Source: Planctomyces sp. (lineage in GTDB: Bacteria > Planctomycetota > Planctomycetia > Planctomycetales > Planctomycetaceae). From it: a stretch of DNA of 40,534 nt. Location of the stretch: contig SYJG01000338.1 of NCBI GenBank assembly GCA_005798445.1, positions 1-40,534 on the forward strand. The letters are read 5' to 3'. Positions 8,456-16,250 of this stretch are shown piece by piece. Under the pieces are notes generated by a model that was not told the origin of the DNA, ran no database searches, and worked only from the letters and a program-made list of their open reading frames with translations. The position numbers and the translations under genes were made by a program. How positions within the stretch are numbered: the stretch's first letter is position 1; the number at the start of each line of letters is the position of its first letter.

Positions 8456-9298
8456 TCACCGCGCAGTGGCCACGTTTGGCCGTTGTGGGTCGAGGACTTT
8501 GCTGATGAAGCGGGCTTGGAAGCGGGTGAGGAGTTCGGGGAGTCCCTCGCGGAGTTCCAGGTCGCGTTCTTCCGTGTACAGGCCGAAGACATCGTAGAAG
8601 ACGACTTCCTCACTCTCGCGCTGTTGTGGCCGGTCTCCTGACCGAGCCACGCTGGGGCGTGTCCAGCGGCCGAACTCGGAGGGGTTGGCCAGCAGCATCA
8701 GGCAGGACATTTTGGTGTTGGGAGCGAACGGCTCCGGCGGTTCGCCGTTGGCGATGATCGTGTGCGGGCCGCCCAGCCATGTGTCGTTGTCGTGCGGGTA
8801 GCGAGCGATCCGCTTGAGCCATTCGATCGGCCAGTAGAATTCATTGGGCAGCCGATCCTCTTGTTGTGGGCGGTCTCCTGACCGAGCCACAGTCCCTTGA
8901 CCGAAGGTCTCCTCATTCGGACCGCTTGCCCCATTCGAAAGACCTGCGGTCGGCCGAAGTGGCTCGGTCGGGAGACCGGCCACAACAGCGTGTTGCGGGT
9001 TCGCAAACGCATCGAGCGTCAACGGCCAGTCGCTCGGCAGCCGCAACACCAGCTCGGCAAACTGAAACGCCTCGCCCCCCGCCGGAACGGTCAGCGGTCG
9101 AGCCGACATCCCCTCCGTCACCAGAATCTGCTCGTCCTCCGTCCGAATCACAGGAATCGCAATCGGCAAATCCGTCGGCACGATCTCGCGAAGAGCCAAC
9201 GGCTCCGGGGCGCCGAGGAAAGAAGAAAGATGAGTCACGAAACCATCGTCTCTCGGAAAATCCGGAACAGTGGCCAGCCCAAGCTCTTCGGCCGTCAT
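8456..9298 (-). CDS. SUFU-domain protein with ankyrin-like upstream part (putative immunity protein, damaged)
   Basis: From ATG 9298 this is 280 residues; the open frame extends upstream to 9691. Directly before the ATG it encodes an ankyrin-like unit (GADINSAWAGERALG, then NEYGHEDIAENLRTNGA), so the true N-terminus appears lost or replaced. The body is a suppressor-of-fused (SUFU) domain: ILVTEGMSARPL, then WPIEWLKRIARYPHDNDTWL, then KMSCLMLLA and VVFYDVFGLYTEERDLELRE. SUFU and ankyrin proteins are documented immunity proteins of bacterial polymorphic toxins, so immunity is my inference. Two palindromic elements interrupt the domain in frame: a full one (8862-8987) and a single arm (8622-8650, read as VARSGDRPQQ). 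Whether the protein still folds is doubtful. Confidence 0.7.
   Translation of the reverse strand: MTAEELGLATVPDFPRDDGFVTHLSSFLGAPEPLALREIVPTDLPIAIPVIRTEDEQILVTEGMSARPLTVPAGGEAFQFAELVLRLPSDWPLTLDAFANPQHAVVAGLPTEPLRPTAGLSNGASGPNEETFGQGTVARSGDRPQQEDRLPNEFYWPIEWLKRIARYPHDNDTWLGGPHTIIANGEPPEPFAPNTKMSCLMLLANPSEFGRWTRPSVARSGDRPQQRESEEVVFYDVFGLYTEERDLELREGLPELLTRFQARFISKVLDPQRPNVATAR
8622..8650. repeat. Palindromic element, family 4, single arm in SUFU gene
   Basis: One 29-nt arm (TGTTGTGGCCGGTCTCCTGA then CCGAGCCAC) inside the SUFU gene, read in frame as VARSGDRPQQ. The same half-element interrupts the SUFU copy at 11668-11696 at the equivalent position, so it pre-dates the duplication. Confidence 0.8.
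8862..8987. repeat. Palindromic element, family 4, full copy in SUFU gene
   Basis: Outer arms 8862-8890 and 8959-8987 (29 nt) pair almost perfectly. An internal CGACCGCAGGTCT-type repeat forms a second, inner stem. It adds about 42 residues to the SUFU frame between DAFANPQ and NEFYWPIEW. Nearly identical copies are at 11908-12033 and, less similar, 9601-9725. Confidence 0.85.
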
Positions 9299-9426
9299 TG
9301 CGCCATTTGTTCGGAGATTCTCCGCGATGTCCTCATGACCATACTCGTTGGCAACATTCAAGGCCCCCAAGGCCCTTTCACCGGCCCAAGCTGAGTTGAT
9401 GTCCGCCCCTCGGCCAGCGCTCACTA

Positions 9427-9600
9427 ACGGCCAGCAGCAGCAGGCAGGACATTTTCGTGTTGGGAGCGAACGGCTCCGGCGGTTCGCCGTTGGCGATGAT
9501 CGTGTGTGGGCCACCCAGCCAAGTGTCGTTGTCGTGCGGGTAGCGCGCGATCCGCTTGAGCCATTCGATCGGCCAGTAGAATTCATTGAGCCGCCGATCT
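9427..9600 (-). pseudogene. Duplicated SUFU-domain fragment
   Basis: About 55 codons nearly identical to the SUFU segment of the neighbouring gene (NEFYWPIEWLKRIARYPHDN through to KMSCLLLLA). The fragment is bounded on its 5' side by a palindromic element (9601-9725) and runs straight into the ankyrin-like sequence in a different frame. It has neither a complete domain nor its own credible start. Confidence 0.8.
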
Positions 9601-9725
9601 TGTTGTGGCCGGTCTCCCGACCGAGCCACTTCGGCCGACCGTAGGTCTCCCGAAGGCAACACGTGGTCCGAATGAGGAGACCTTCGGTCAACGGGCTGTG
9701 GCTCGGTCAGGAGACCGGCCATAAC
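9601..9725. repeat. Palindromic element, family 4, between methyltransferase and SUFU fragment
   Basis: Outer arms 9601-9629 and 9697-9725 carry TGTTGTGGCCGGTCTCCCGA then CCGAGCCAC and a near-complement. It sits exactly between the 3' end of the intact methyltransferase (stop at 9734) and the duplicated SUFU fragment. Confidence 0.82.
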
Positions 9726-9733
9726 GCGTGGAC

Positions 9734-11314
9734 TCAAACCAGCAGAGCGCTCCGAGACAGAGATTCCAGAGCCGGAGTCAGCCAGCGCTCGATCAGTTCG
9801 CGAATGCCGGCTGCGTCTTGGACACGGTTGCCATCTTGGTGCAGCAAAAGATCGCCAGACTGCACTTGCTGAGTCAGAGCCTCCAGCAGGTCGGCTCGGC
9901 GGCGGGTGCCATTCAGCAGGATCAGCAACTGACGCTGAAAATCGTCCAGCGGAACGGAGCCATGCAGCCGATCCGTGACGGGCAGTCGGGCTTCCGCCTG
10001 GGCGCGGGCCAAGGGTGACGCAGCAGGACTTTCTCCGATCGGCAATGTGAATCGGGGGCGAACGGTGCGCAGATCAACTTGCGATGTGCCGTAGCAGCGG
10101 AGCAACGTCTCCGCGAGATGCAGCGTCGCCGGACTCATCGCGTCGGTTTGCACGGCGGACATGCGGTTGCCGACTCGTGAGCGGGCGATGGCCGCCAGTT
10201 CAAGGAACGGCAAAGATGAGGGCCATGCCTCGCGGAGTTGCAGCATGGCCGCTTTGACCACCGGGTCCGAGGTTGTCAGCACCGACGAGCCGCGACGGAA
10301 CGTCGTCCGTTCTTCCGCTTGCAGGCTGACCTCGCCTTCTGGCTTGGTGGAGGATGCGACTTCCAGCCGGAGCAACTGTTGTGGCTTGGGAGCACGATCG
10401 AGCAACACGTCTTTCCGGCAGAGCAGTGTTTGGCGAAACATGCGGTTGCGGACGAAGTCCATGTACTGTTCCCGCTCGACGATGTCGCGCGACACGCTTT
10501 GCAGCATGGCTCGGATCGGATCGGGAAAATTCTCCAGGGACATCGAGCCGAAATCCGCCTCGCCCAGATATTGCAGGTTGCTGGAGTCCACACGTTCCGC
10601 GAACTCGTGGAAGTAGATGGGGTCGTTGATCTCCTCCAAGTGTTCGTGCATCAGATACGAGTCGTCGGCCCCGCTGATCGCTTCGAGTTCATTCTTCAGC
10701 AGGATGCCGTAGGCGTTGTTCTCCGATTTGATCGACTCGCTGAGAAACGTCAGCAGGCCGCGAGCTTGATTGAGCTGCTGTTCTGGCTTGTCGAAGAACT
10801 GCGCTCGATACCGCATGATGTCCCGAATCATGCCCCGCATGTGCCAGCCGGGGTAGGTGTTGTAGCTGACGTAGGCCACTCCGTTGGGACTGAGGCACTT
10901 CCCGCAGATATCCAGAATCTTTCGCTGCACCGCATCCGGCACCCACGAGAAGACGCCGTGACACAGGATGTAATCGAACGACTCCGGCGGCGCGTCGAAG
11001 GCCAAAATATCCTGATGCCGCAGTTCGACGTTTTTCAGTCCCGCCTGTTCGATCAGCCGCTGTCCGTCTTGGATCTGGCGGCTCGACAGGTCGAGTCCCA
11101 GAAACGCCCCCTCCGGAAATTGATCGGCGATCGGCAGCAGATTTCCGCCGCTGGCGCAGCCCAACTCCAGCACTCGCGCCTGCTCGATCGGCAGCGGCGA
11201 CATGCCGTGCAGAGTCGCGATCACCGCCAACCGGTCGGGATGCGACTGCCGAAACGGATGGCTCTTGTACGGCACGCGGTCATACGAGGTAGCGGCGGCG
11301 GAAGCGGTCGGCAT
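9734..11314 (-). CDS. SAM-dependent methyltransferase with methyltransferase regulatory domain
   Basis: 526 residues from ATG 11314; a TTG at 11335 would add seven. The N-terminal class I methyltransferase domain has the SAM-binding motif I VLELGCASGG (about 46-55), the acidic LGLDLS of strand 2, and FDYILCHGVFSW at motif IV. A second domain (from YNTYPGWHMRGMIRDIMRY onward) matches the methyltransferase regulatory domain family (PF10119). The C-terminal third is less conserved. The substrate is unknown. Length is normal and no stops intervene, so this is the one intact member of three related copies here; the others are at 6740-7550 and 12010-12392. A cytoplasmic location is expected. Confidence 0.88.
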   Translation of the reverse strand: MPTASAAATSYDRVPYKSHPFRQSHPDRLAVIATLHGMSPLPIEQARVLELGCASGGNLLPIADQFPEGAFLGLDLSSRQIQDGQRLIEQAGLKNVELRHQDILAFDAPPESFDYILCHGVFSWVPDAVQRKILDICGKCLSPNGVAYVSYNTYPGWHMRGMIRDIMRYRAQFFDKPEQQLNQARGLLTFLSESIKSENNAYGILLKNELEAISGADDSYLMHEHLEEINDPIYFHEFAERVDSSNLQYLGEADFGSMSLENFPDPIRAMLQSVSRDIVEREQYMDFVRNRMFRQTLLCRKDVLLDRAPKPQQLLRLEVASSTKPEGEVSLQAEERTTFRRGSSVLTTSDPVVKAAMLQLREAWPSSLPFLELAAIARSRVGNRMSAVQTDAMSPATLHLAETLLRCYGTSQVDLRTVRPRFTLPIGESPAASPLARAQAEARLPVTDRLHGSVPLDDFQRQLLILLNGTRRRADLLEALTQQVQSGDLLLHQDGNRVQDAAGIRELIERWLTPALESLSRSALLV

Positions 11315-11357
11315 AGCAAGTGAATCTCTCTGCAAAATGGAGCCAACAGCAGCGCTC

Positions 11358-11503
11358 GGCGCGGGTCTCTTGACCTCGCCGAAACGCGCGACCGATAGGT
11401 CTCCCGCACGATGATCAAGGTACGTTCAATGACTTCCGGAAACAGGATGGAGACCTGCGGTCCATCTCTGCGGCGGGGTCAGGAGACCCACGCCGAGCGC
11501 GTT
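11358..11503. repeat. Palindromic element, family 5 (GGCGCGGGTCTCCTGACCCC type)
   Basis: An imperfect inverted repeat: CGGCGCGGGTCTCTTGACCT near 11357 pairs with CGGCGGGGTCAGGAGACCCA near 11471, with an inner GGTCTCCC / GGAGACCTGCGG pair. It separates the start of the intact methyltransferase from the SUFU end of the chimeric frame. A related element lies inside cbiM (25951-26078), and a half-copy near 760-785. Confidence 0.7.
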
Positions 11504-11516
11504 GCTCACCAGAGCA

Positions 11517-12392
11517 TCACAGCGCCACGTTGGGACGTTGTGGGTCGAGGACTTTGCTGATGAACCGGTCTTGGAATCGGTTGAGGAGTTCTGGCAGTCC
11601 CTCGCGGAGTTCCAGGTCGCGTTCTTCCGTGTAGAGGCCGAAGACATCGTAGAAGACGACTTCTTCTTGTTGTGGGCGGTCTCCTGACCGAGCCACGCTG
11701 GGGCGAGTCCAGCGGCCGAACTCGGAGGGGTTGGCCAGCAGCATCAGGCAGGACATTTTGGTGTTGGGAGCGAACGGCTCCGGCGGTTCGCCGTTGGCGA
11801 TGATTGTGTGCGGGCCGACCAGCCATGTGTCGTTGTCGTGCGGGTAGCGCGCGATCCGCTTGAGCCATTCGATCGGCCAGTAGAATTCATTGAGCCGCCG
11901 ATCCTCTTGTTGTGGGCGGTCTCCTGACCGAGCCACAGTCCCTTGACCGAAGGTCTCCTCATTCGGACCGCTTGCCCCATTCGGGAGACCTGCGGTCGGC
12001 CGAAGTGGCTCGGTCGGGAGACCGGCCACAACAGCGTGACATAGGATGTAATCGAACGACTCCGGCGGCGCGTCGAAGGCCAAAATATCTTGATGCCTCA
12101 GCTCGACGTTCTTCAGTCCCGCCTGTTCGATCAGCCGTTGTCCGTCTTGAATCTGCCGGCTCGACAGGTCGAGTCCCAGAAACGTCCCCTCCGGAAATTG
12201 ATCGGCGATCGGCAGCAGATTTCCGCCGCTGGCGCAGCCCAACTCCAAGACTCGCGCCCGCTCGATTGGCGGCGGCGTCATGCCGTGCAGAGTCGCGATC
12301 ACCGCCAGCCGGTCGGGATGCGACTGCCGAAATGGGTGGCTTTTGTACGGCACTCGGTCATACGAGGTAGCGGCGGCGGAAGCGGTCGGCAT
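11517..12392 (-). CDS. Chimeric frame: methyltransferase N-terminus joined to SUFU C-terminus
   Basis: An uninterrupted frame whose two halves belong to different families. Residues 1 to about 120 copy the methyltransferase start through the SAM motif as far as FDYILCH. A family 4 palindromic element (11908-12033) follows in frame, then the SUFU C-terminal half (NEFYWPIEW... to DPQRPNVAL). The methyltransferase break falls exactly at the element's edge. The SUFU part again carries the half-element at 11668-11696. The N-terminal SUFU half (ILVTEGMSARPL) is absent. Neither half is a complete domain, so function is unlikely; it may be translated. Confidence 0.65.
   Translation of the reverse strand: MPTASAAATSYDRVPYKSHPFRQSHPDRLAVIATLHGMTPPPIERARVLELGCASGGNLLPIADQFPEGTFLGLDLSSRQIQDGQRLIEQAGLKNVELRHQDILAFDAPPESFDYILCHAVVAGLPTEPLRPTAGLPNGASGPNEETFGQGTVARSGDRPQQEDRRLNEFYWPIEWLKRIARYPHDNDTWLVGPHTIIANGEPPEPFAPNTKMSCLMLLANPSEFGRWTRPSVARSGDRPQQEEVVFYDVFGLYTEERDLELREGLPELLNRFQDRFISKVLDPQRPNVAL
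11668..11696. repeat. Palindromic element, family 4, single arm in chimeric SUFU
   Basis: A 29-nt single arm (TGTTGTGGGCGGTCTCCTGA then CCGAGCCAC), at the same SUFU position as 8622-8650 in the other copy. It is in frame and read as VARSGDRPQQ. Confidence 0.8.
11908..12033. repeat. Palindromic element, family 4, at fusion junction
   Basis: A 126-nt element with outer arms 11908-11936 and 12005-12033, almost identical to 8862-8987. Its right edge is the breakpoint of the truncated methyltransferase: homology to the intact copy begins again within a few bases, at about 12035. Confidence 0.85.
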
Positions 12393-12465
12393 AACAAGCG
12401 AATCTCTCTGCAAAATGGAGCCAATAGCAGCGCTCGGCGCTGGTCTCCTGGTGACGACATCTCAT

Positions 12466-12822
12466 TCAATAAACAGGAGGCTTCCATTGAATGTCTTTCA
12501 ACCGTCCAATCTGCTCCCGCAAAAGATCCTCCAGGTGGCCGAAGACTCGATCCTCTGCGTCGAACTCAGTGCCGCTTTCCGGATGAACGGCGCTGACAAC
12601 CTGCAACGTATACCAGTTTTTGGTGCCACCCATTAGAACCACTTCCAAATCTAAGAAGTTTCGCGCCAGCCTAAGTGCGTGCGCACCGTCCCACGTTCCT
12701 CGGTCCTCCTCAACGAACTCGATTCCGGCGAAGAGACCTTCCGACAATCGTTGCGCAACATCATACAAATCCAAGGACGATGTGATGTCAGCAAACCCTT
12801 GCAACGCGGTGACAGTCGGCAT
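12466..12822 (-). CDS. Small protein, putative immunity partner of the upstream toxin-like gene
   Basis: 118 residues from ATG 12822, starting 2 bp after the stop of the toxin-like gene; this spacing is typical of toxin-immunity pairs. I do not recognise the family. It is acidic, with a predicted alpha/beta layout: helix around LYDVAQRLSEGLF, strands around LDLEVVLMG and NWYTLQVVSAV, and a C-terminal helix VFGHLEDLLREQIGRLKDI. No signal peptide or membrane segment is visible. Immunity function is inferred only from position, size and charge. Confidence 0.65.
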   Translation of the reverse strand: MPTVTALQGFADITSSLDLYDVAQRLSEGLFAGIEFVEEDRGTWDGAHALRLARNFLDLEVVLMGGTKNWYTLQVVSAVHPESGTEFDAEDRVFGHLEDLLREQIGRLKDIQWKPPVY

Positions 12823-12824
12823 GA

Positions 12825-14672
12825 TTAATGTCCATTCGGAATGATGTGTCGTTCGTCTAATCCAACTTTTGCAGCAAACTCGGCTTCCGAAAAAACGCGT
12901 ACCCAGAATGTTTCTTTTCGAATCCCCGGTAACCCTTTCACCCGTTTGGCCATCGCTTCAATCGCCGACTGATACTGTCGCAAACTACCAAGATTCCTGT
13001 GGACAGCGGTGTTTAGCGGAATTCGTGCTGCAAGTTCATTGCTCACGATAAACGCATCAACGTCGTAGTCAAACGGATCAAATTGGCCTCCCTCGAACTT
13101 GAGTCCCCGTGCAAGACTTCCACGGACGCCGACTTTTGCATCCGGATTTCTGGCAGCGAACGGCTTTAGGATTTGATCGACCAACAGAAGGATGGCTTGC
13201 CTTGCTTGTTCTCGGCTCGCGATATCCGCCAATCCTTGCTTCACATAGAGTTCGGTTCGGGCAGCGGACGTGAGATGTGCTTTGGGAATGCCGCCGAGCT
13301 TTGCAATCGCGTTATTCCATTCTCGCAGGCGATGAGCGTCAGCCGCTCCTTTGGCCGCGTAGCCGCCTATGCCGAATAAGATGATCTCCGCTCCGCCGCC
13401 GGGGCCGAAGACGTCGTTCAAAGCAAAAGTCCATCCCGTGTTTTCGATCTCTTGAGGCGTCGCGCCTGCGGCGGACATGTACTCGTAGAGGAGGTGGCGA
13501 TCACGCTCCCTTGCCTCAATGGCTGCTCTCGCGGCCTCGGGTGTTCCGGGGGCCGCGCTGATTTCGGCGAAGACGCCGCTGTTCGGCTTTTCGGGGTAAT
13601 TGATCCGCTTCCAATCCTTGAATGACCCACCAGACACAACTGAATCGACAATTCTCCGAAAGATCTCGAAATCAGAGAGTTTAGAATCGACCTCGACTTT
13701 CTTGAGGTCGTTATCGACTTTGAGCGTACCGTCCCAAAATCGTTCAAACCAACTGAAGGCACGAAGCTGAACCGTGTAGCCTTTGTCCGCCAAGAATTCT
13801 GCGACCAATGGTGCCAAGAAGTCGATTCGCACCATGATGCGGGCAACGCGGTCGGAAACCGCCGGCGCTGAGTTCTGCGCCTGCGCCGCCTTTTGTTGAA
13901 TCTGTTTTACGGTCTCATCCTGTTCCTTTTCGATCTGAGTCTTAACCCGCTCCGGCTTCTCGCGAGCTTTGAGAGTTTCAGTCAATGTGCCGGTGTTAGC
14001 CTCCGTCAAGACTGGATTATTGACAGCCGCATCGGCGGCCGCGTCTGTCTTGTACGCCACAGCAAGTGCTTTCGTCTGTTCGGCGCGGCCATCGTCGGTC
14101 TTGCCGGAGTCGGCGCGGCGCAGGGTGTCGTCGTTGATTTCGAGCTTGGCGTTGGTCAGGGCGACTTGGGCCATCCAGCCGTTGAGTTGCGGGTTGGCGT
14201 CGGCGACCGTGCGCGGGGGCATCTGCAAACTGCGGTCTCGCTCGTCGAGCTTTTGCGCGGTCTCTTCGCTTTGGTAGTGCCGCCGCAGTGTCTCGGCAAA
14301 GCCCTGCATCTCGCTGGCGGGGACGGTCGGCACCCCGTCGATGCTCAGCGGCTCCATCACCTCCGAGTTGGGGAAGGTGGCCAAAACGACGCGATCAAAC
14401 CAGACCACCAGTGAACCGTGTGTGCTCCAGGGATTCGTCGGCGGTTCGTGGATCGGTTTCGTCAGCACCGCTTCGGCGTCATCCGCCTGGCCCAGCCCGC
14501 GAATGTGCTCGACGTTCCGCACCCGCTCGGCCCCGTCCCGTTCCGAGCCCCACAACGCACCACCACTCTCGGCCGCCTGCCCATTGATCGCCGGCCGAGC
14601 AGGCAAGTCCTCCGCCACGACACCTGGATGAGCGTAGTACGTCCCCACACTCGGCACCGTCCAAGAAATCAA
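12825..14672 (-). CDS. Putative polymorphic-toxin-like protein with nucleotidyltransferase-like C-terminus (5' end uncertain)
   Basis: About 615 residues from a TTG at 14672. The frame stays open to 15191 with an ATG at 14894, but codons before roughly 14740 look non-coding, so a lost 5' end is possible. The middle is charged and helical (EKPERVKTQIEKEQDETVKQ). A glycine-rich stretch (FGPGGGAEIILFGIGGYAAKG) precedes the last 180 residues. Near residues 513-541, GVRGSLARG followed by FDYDVDAFIVS matches the GS...DxD pattern of nucleotidyltransferase folds. C-terminal nucleotidyltransferase effectors are known in polymorphic toxins, and a small gene follows at once. Toxin function is inference; a housekeeping nucleotidyltransferase is unlikely given the long non-enzymatic N-terminal part. 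Confidence 0.6.
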   Translation of the reverse strand: MISWTVPSVGTYYAHPGVVAEDLPARPAINGQAAESGGALWGSERDGAERVRNVEHIRGLGQADDAEAVLTKPIHEPPTNPWSTHGSLVVWFDRVVLATFPNSEVMEPLSIDGVPTVPASEMQGFAETLRRHYQSEETAQKLDERDRSLQMPPRTVADANPQLNGWMAQVALTNAKLEINDDTLRRADSGKTDDGRAEQTKALAVAYKTDAAADAAVNNPVLTEANTGTLTETLKAREKPERVKTQIEKEQDETVKQIQQKAAQAQNSAPAVSDRVARIMVRIDFLAPLVAEFLADKGYTVQLRAFSWFERFWDGTLKVDNDLKKVEVDSKLSDFEIFRRIVDSVVSGGSFKDWKRINYPEKPNSGVFAEISAAPGTPEAARAAIEARERDRHLLYEYMSAAGATPQEIENTGWTFALNDVFGPGGGAEIILFGIGGYAAKGAADAHRLREWNNAIAKLGGIPKAHLTSAARTELYVKQGLADIASREQARQAILLLVDQILKPFAARNPDAKVGVRGSLARGLKFEGGQFDPFDYDVDAFIVSNELAARIPLNTAVHRNLGSLRQYQSAIEAMAKRVKGLPGIRKETFWVRVFSEAEFAAKVGLDERHIIPNGH

Positions 14673-14977
14673 CGTGCGGAAGGTCTTGGTCCGAGTCTGG
14701 GCATCCCGAAACTTCCCCAAGTCTCCAGCATGCCGGCGGGACGGTTCGGCCGGAAATCGCCGAATCGCGGAGCACGAATCGCGGATCGCGAGATCGGGAC
14801 GATCTTCGAATCCGCGATTGAATGGCTCTTCGCATCCTCGATATCGTGTCGATGCCGAGACGGTCGAGTAGCCGTCCGGTTTGTTCCGACACATCGAATC
14901 CCCGTGGACGCTCAGTGGCCGGATTGCTTCGCGCCAAAGTTGGCTCCGCTCGCGCCAACAACGATGTCTCCGGCCGA
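14673..14977. other. Divergent intergenic region, gene starts unresolved
   Basis: This separates the toxin-like gene from the TPR gene. It is rich in short CGCGATTCG-type repeats (14755-14825), as in non-coding sequence. Alternative starts for both flanking genes fall here (14894 on minus, 14822 and 14852 on plus). No clear promoter was seen. Confidence 0.5.
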
Positions 14978-16225
14978 GTGAGGCGCTCGCTGACACGGTG
15001 GGGTCTGTTCGTCGTGATCGCGATTGTCGTGGTGAGTGGCGTGCTCGTGTCAATCTCGCGACGACAGGAACGGGCACTGGCGGCAGTCGAGCAATTGCTG
15101 AGCAAAGGGGACGTGTCCGCCGCAATCCGCGAAGTCGGAGCATTCCAGCGAGAATATCCCACTGACGGTCGCGCGATCGCACTTCGCGCACGCATTCTTC
15201 TGAAGGTTGGCAGGCCGCGAGAGGCTGCTCAGTTGTTCGAGCAACACGGCGCGGCGACCGCCGTCGATCTGCATGCCTGGGCGAAGTCCTATTTGATGCA
15301 GTCCCAATGGTCGCTTGCCGCGCCGATCCTGACCCGGTTCCTGCAATTGGATCCCAAGAACCCGGACGTCTTGTACGAATTGATGGTGTGCAACACTCGC
15401 ATCGGACATCTGAAGGAGGCGCTCAAGTTGGCAGACCAACTGGCACAGCTCCCGACTCATGAGGTACTCGGACACTTGTACTTGGCGACCATTCACAACG
15501 ATTTGAAGAACGAAGAACAGGCCGTATTGGAATTCGGCAAAGTTTTGCAACTCGATCCGGAGCTGCGTGGATTGTCCATTTCTCCGGAAGAATTCCTGTC
15601 GGCATACGGTGGCACGCTGGTCAGTTTGGGACGGAGTGATGAGGCGGTCGGCCTCTTGAAGCGCAGTCTGGAGACACGCGCCACACCGGATGCTGCTGTG
15701 TCGCTCGGCCAGGCGCTCTTGCAGCTTGGCGAAACACGCGAGGCGGTTGCCAACTGGGAGCTCGCAGTGAAGTTGGAACCGAAGTCTCACCAGGCTCGCG
15801 AATCGCTCGCCGACATCGCACTTCGCGAGGGTCAAGCGCAAACGGCTCTGGAGTGGTTACAACCCTTGGAGGACAGCGCCAGGCTGGAACCGGCGACGGC
15901 ATTCCTGCTGCAGCGAATTTATCAGCGCTTGGGAGACACCGAGAAAGCCGCGATCTGGCAAGCTCGAACGGCACAATTGCGGCGGAAACGCGAAGTCGAA
16001 TCGGCCGTGGATCGTTTGCAAATCGAAGCTCCCCATTCGTACTGGGCGCAGATCATTCGAGCGTATCGTTTCGCGGAAGCCGGAAACTGGTTGGAAGCCG
16101 AAGTCCTGATGCAACAGATCCGTGACTCGGATTCGCCTGAGGCATTCGTGCAGCAATTCCGGCATTCCGTCAAAACTCACGGAGCGTTGCCTCCGCTGGA
16201 AACAATTCCGATTCGGTTGTTCTGA
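14978..16225 (+). CDS. Membrane-anchored TPR protein (first of a pair)
   Basis: 415 residues from GTG 14978. One N-terminal membrane segment (WGLFVVIAIVVVSGVLV, about 8-24) is followed by a periplasmic or paryphoplasmic array of tetratricopeptide repeats: VEQLLSKGDVSAAIREVGAF, ARILLKVGRPREAAQLFEQH, LATIHNDLKNEEQAVLEFGK, LVSLGRSDEAVGLLKRSLET and others. TPRs serve protein-protein contacts; there is no enzymatic motif. ATGs at 14822 and 14852 are in frame. I prefer the GTG because it places the membrane segment at the N-terminus and gives nearly the length and layout of the related protein at 22208 (425 residues). It is followed after 25 bp by the propeller lipoprotein gene, so the two are probably co-transcribed. 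Confidence 0.78.
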   Translation: MRRSLTRWGLFVVIAIVVVSGVLVSISRRQERALAAVEQLLSKGDVSAAIREVGAFQREYPTDGRAIALRARILLKVGRPREAAQLFEQHGAATAVDLHAWAKSYLMQSQWSLAAPILTRFLQLDPKNPDVLYELMVCNTRIGHLKEALKLADQLAQLPTHEVLGHLYLATIHNDLKNEEQAVLEFGKVLQLDPELRGLSISPEEFLSAYGGTLVSLGRSDEAVGLLKRSLETRATPDAAVSLGQALLQLGETREAVANWELAVKLEPKSHQARESLADIALREGQAQTALEWLQPLEDSARLEPATAFLLQRIYQRLGDTEKAAIWQARTAQLRRKREVESAVDRLQIEAPHSYWAQIIRAYRFAEAGNWLEAEVLMQQIRDSDSPEAFVQQFRHSVKTHGALPPLETIPIRLF

Positions 16226-16238
16226 GGAACGCGGAACG

Positions 16239-16243
16239 AGGAG
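16239..16243 (+). promoter_or_regulatory. Ribosome binding site deciding a TTG start
   Basis: AGGAG lies 7 nt before TTG 16251. The next in-frame ATG (16290) has no such site, so TTG is the better start for the propeller lipoprotein. Confidence 0.6.
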
Positions 16244-16250
16244 ATCACCG

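Noticed and set aside
10238-11323. Plus-strand open frame of about 360 codons
   Set aside because: It is antisense to the intact methyltransferase and has no recognisable motif.
8622-12033. CRISPR-like array
   Set aside because: The repeats are inverted, irregularly spaced and lie inside coding frames. There are no uniform spacers and no cas genes.
14894-15191. N-terminal extension of the toxin-like frame into the TPR gene
   Set aside because: It is antisense to the TPR gene's membrane segment and first repeats, and is Arg-rich without motifs.
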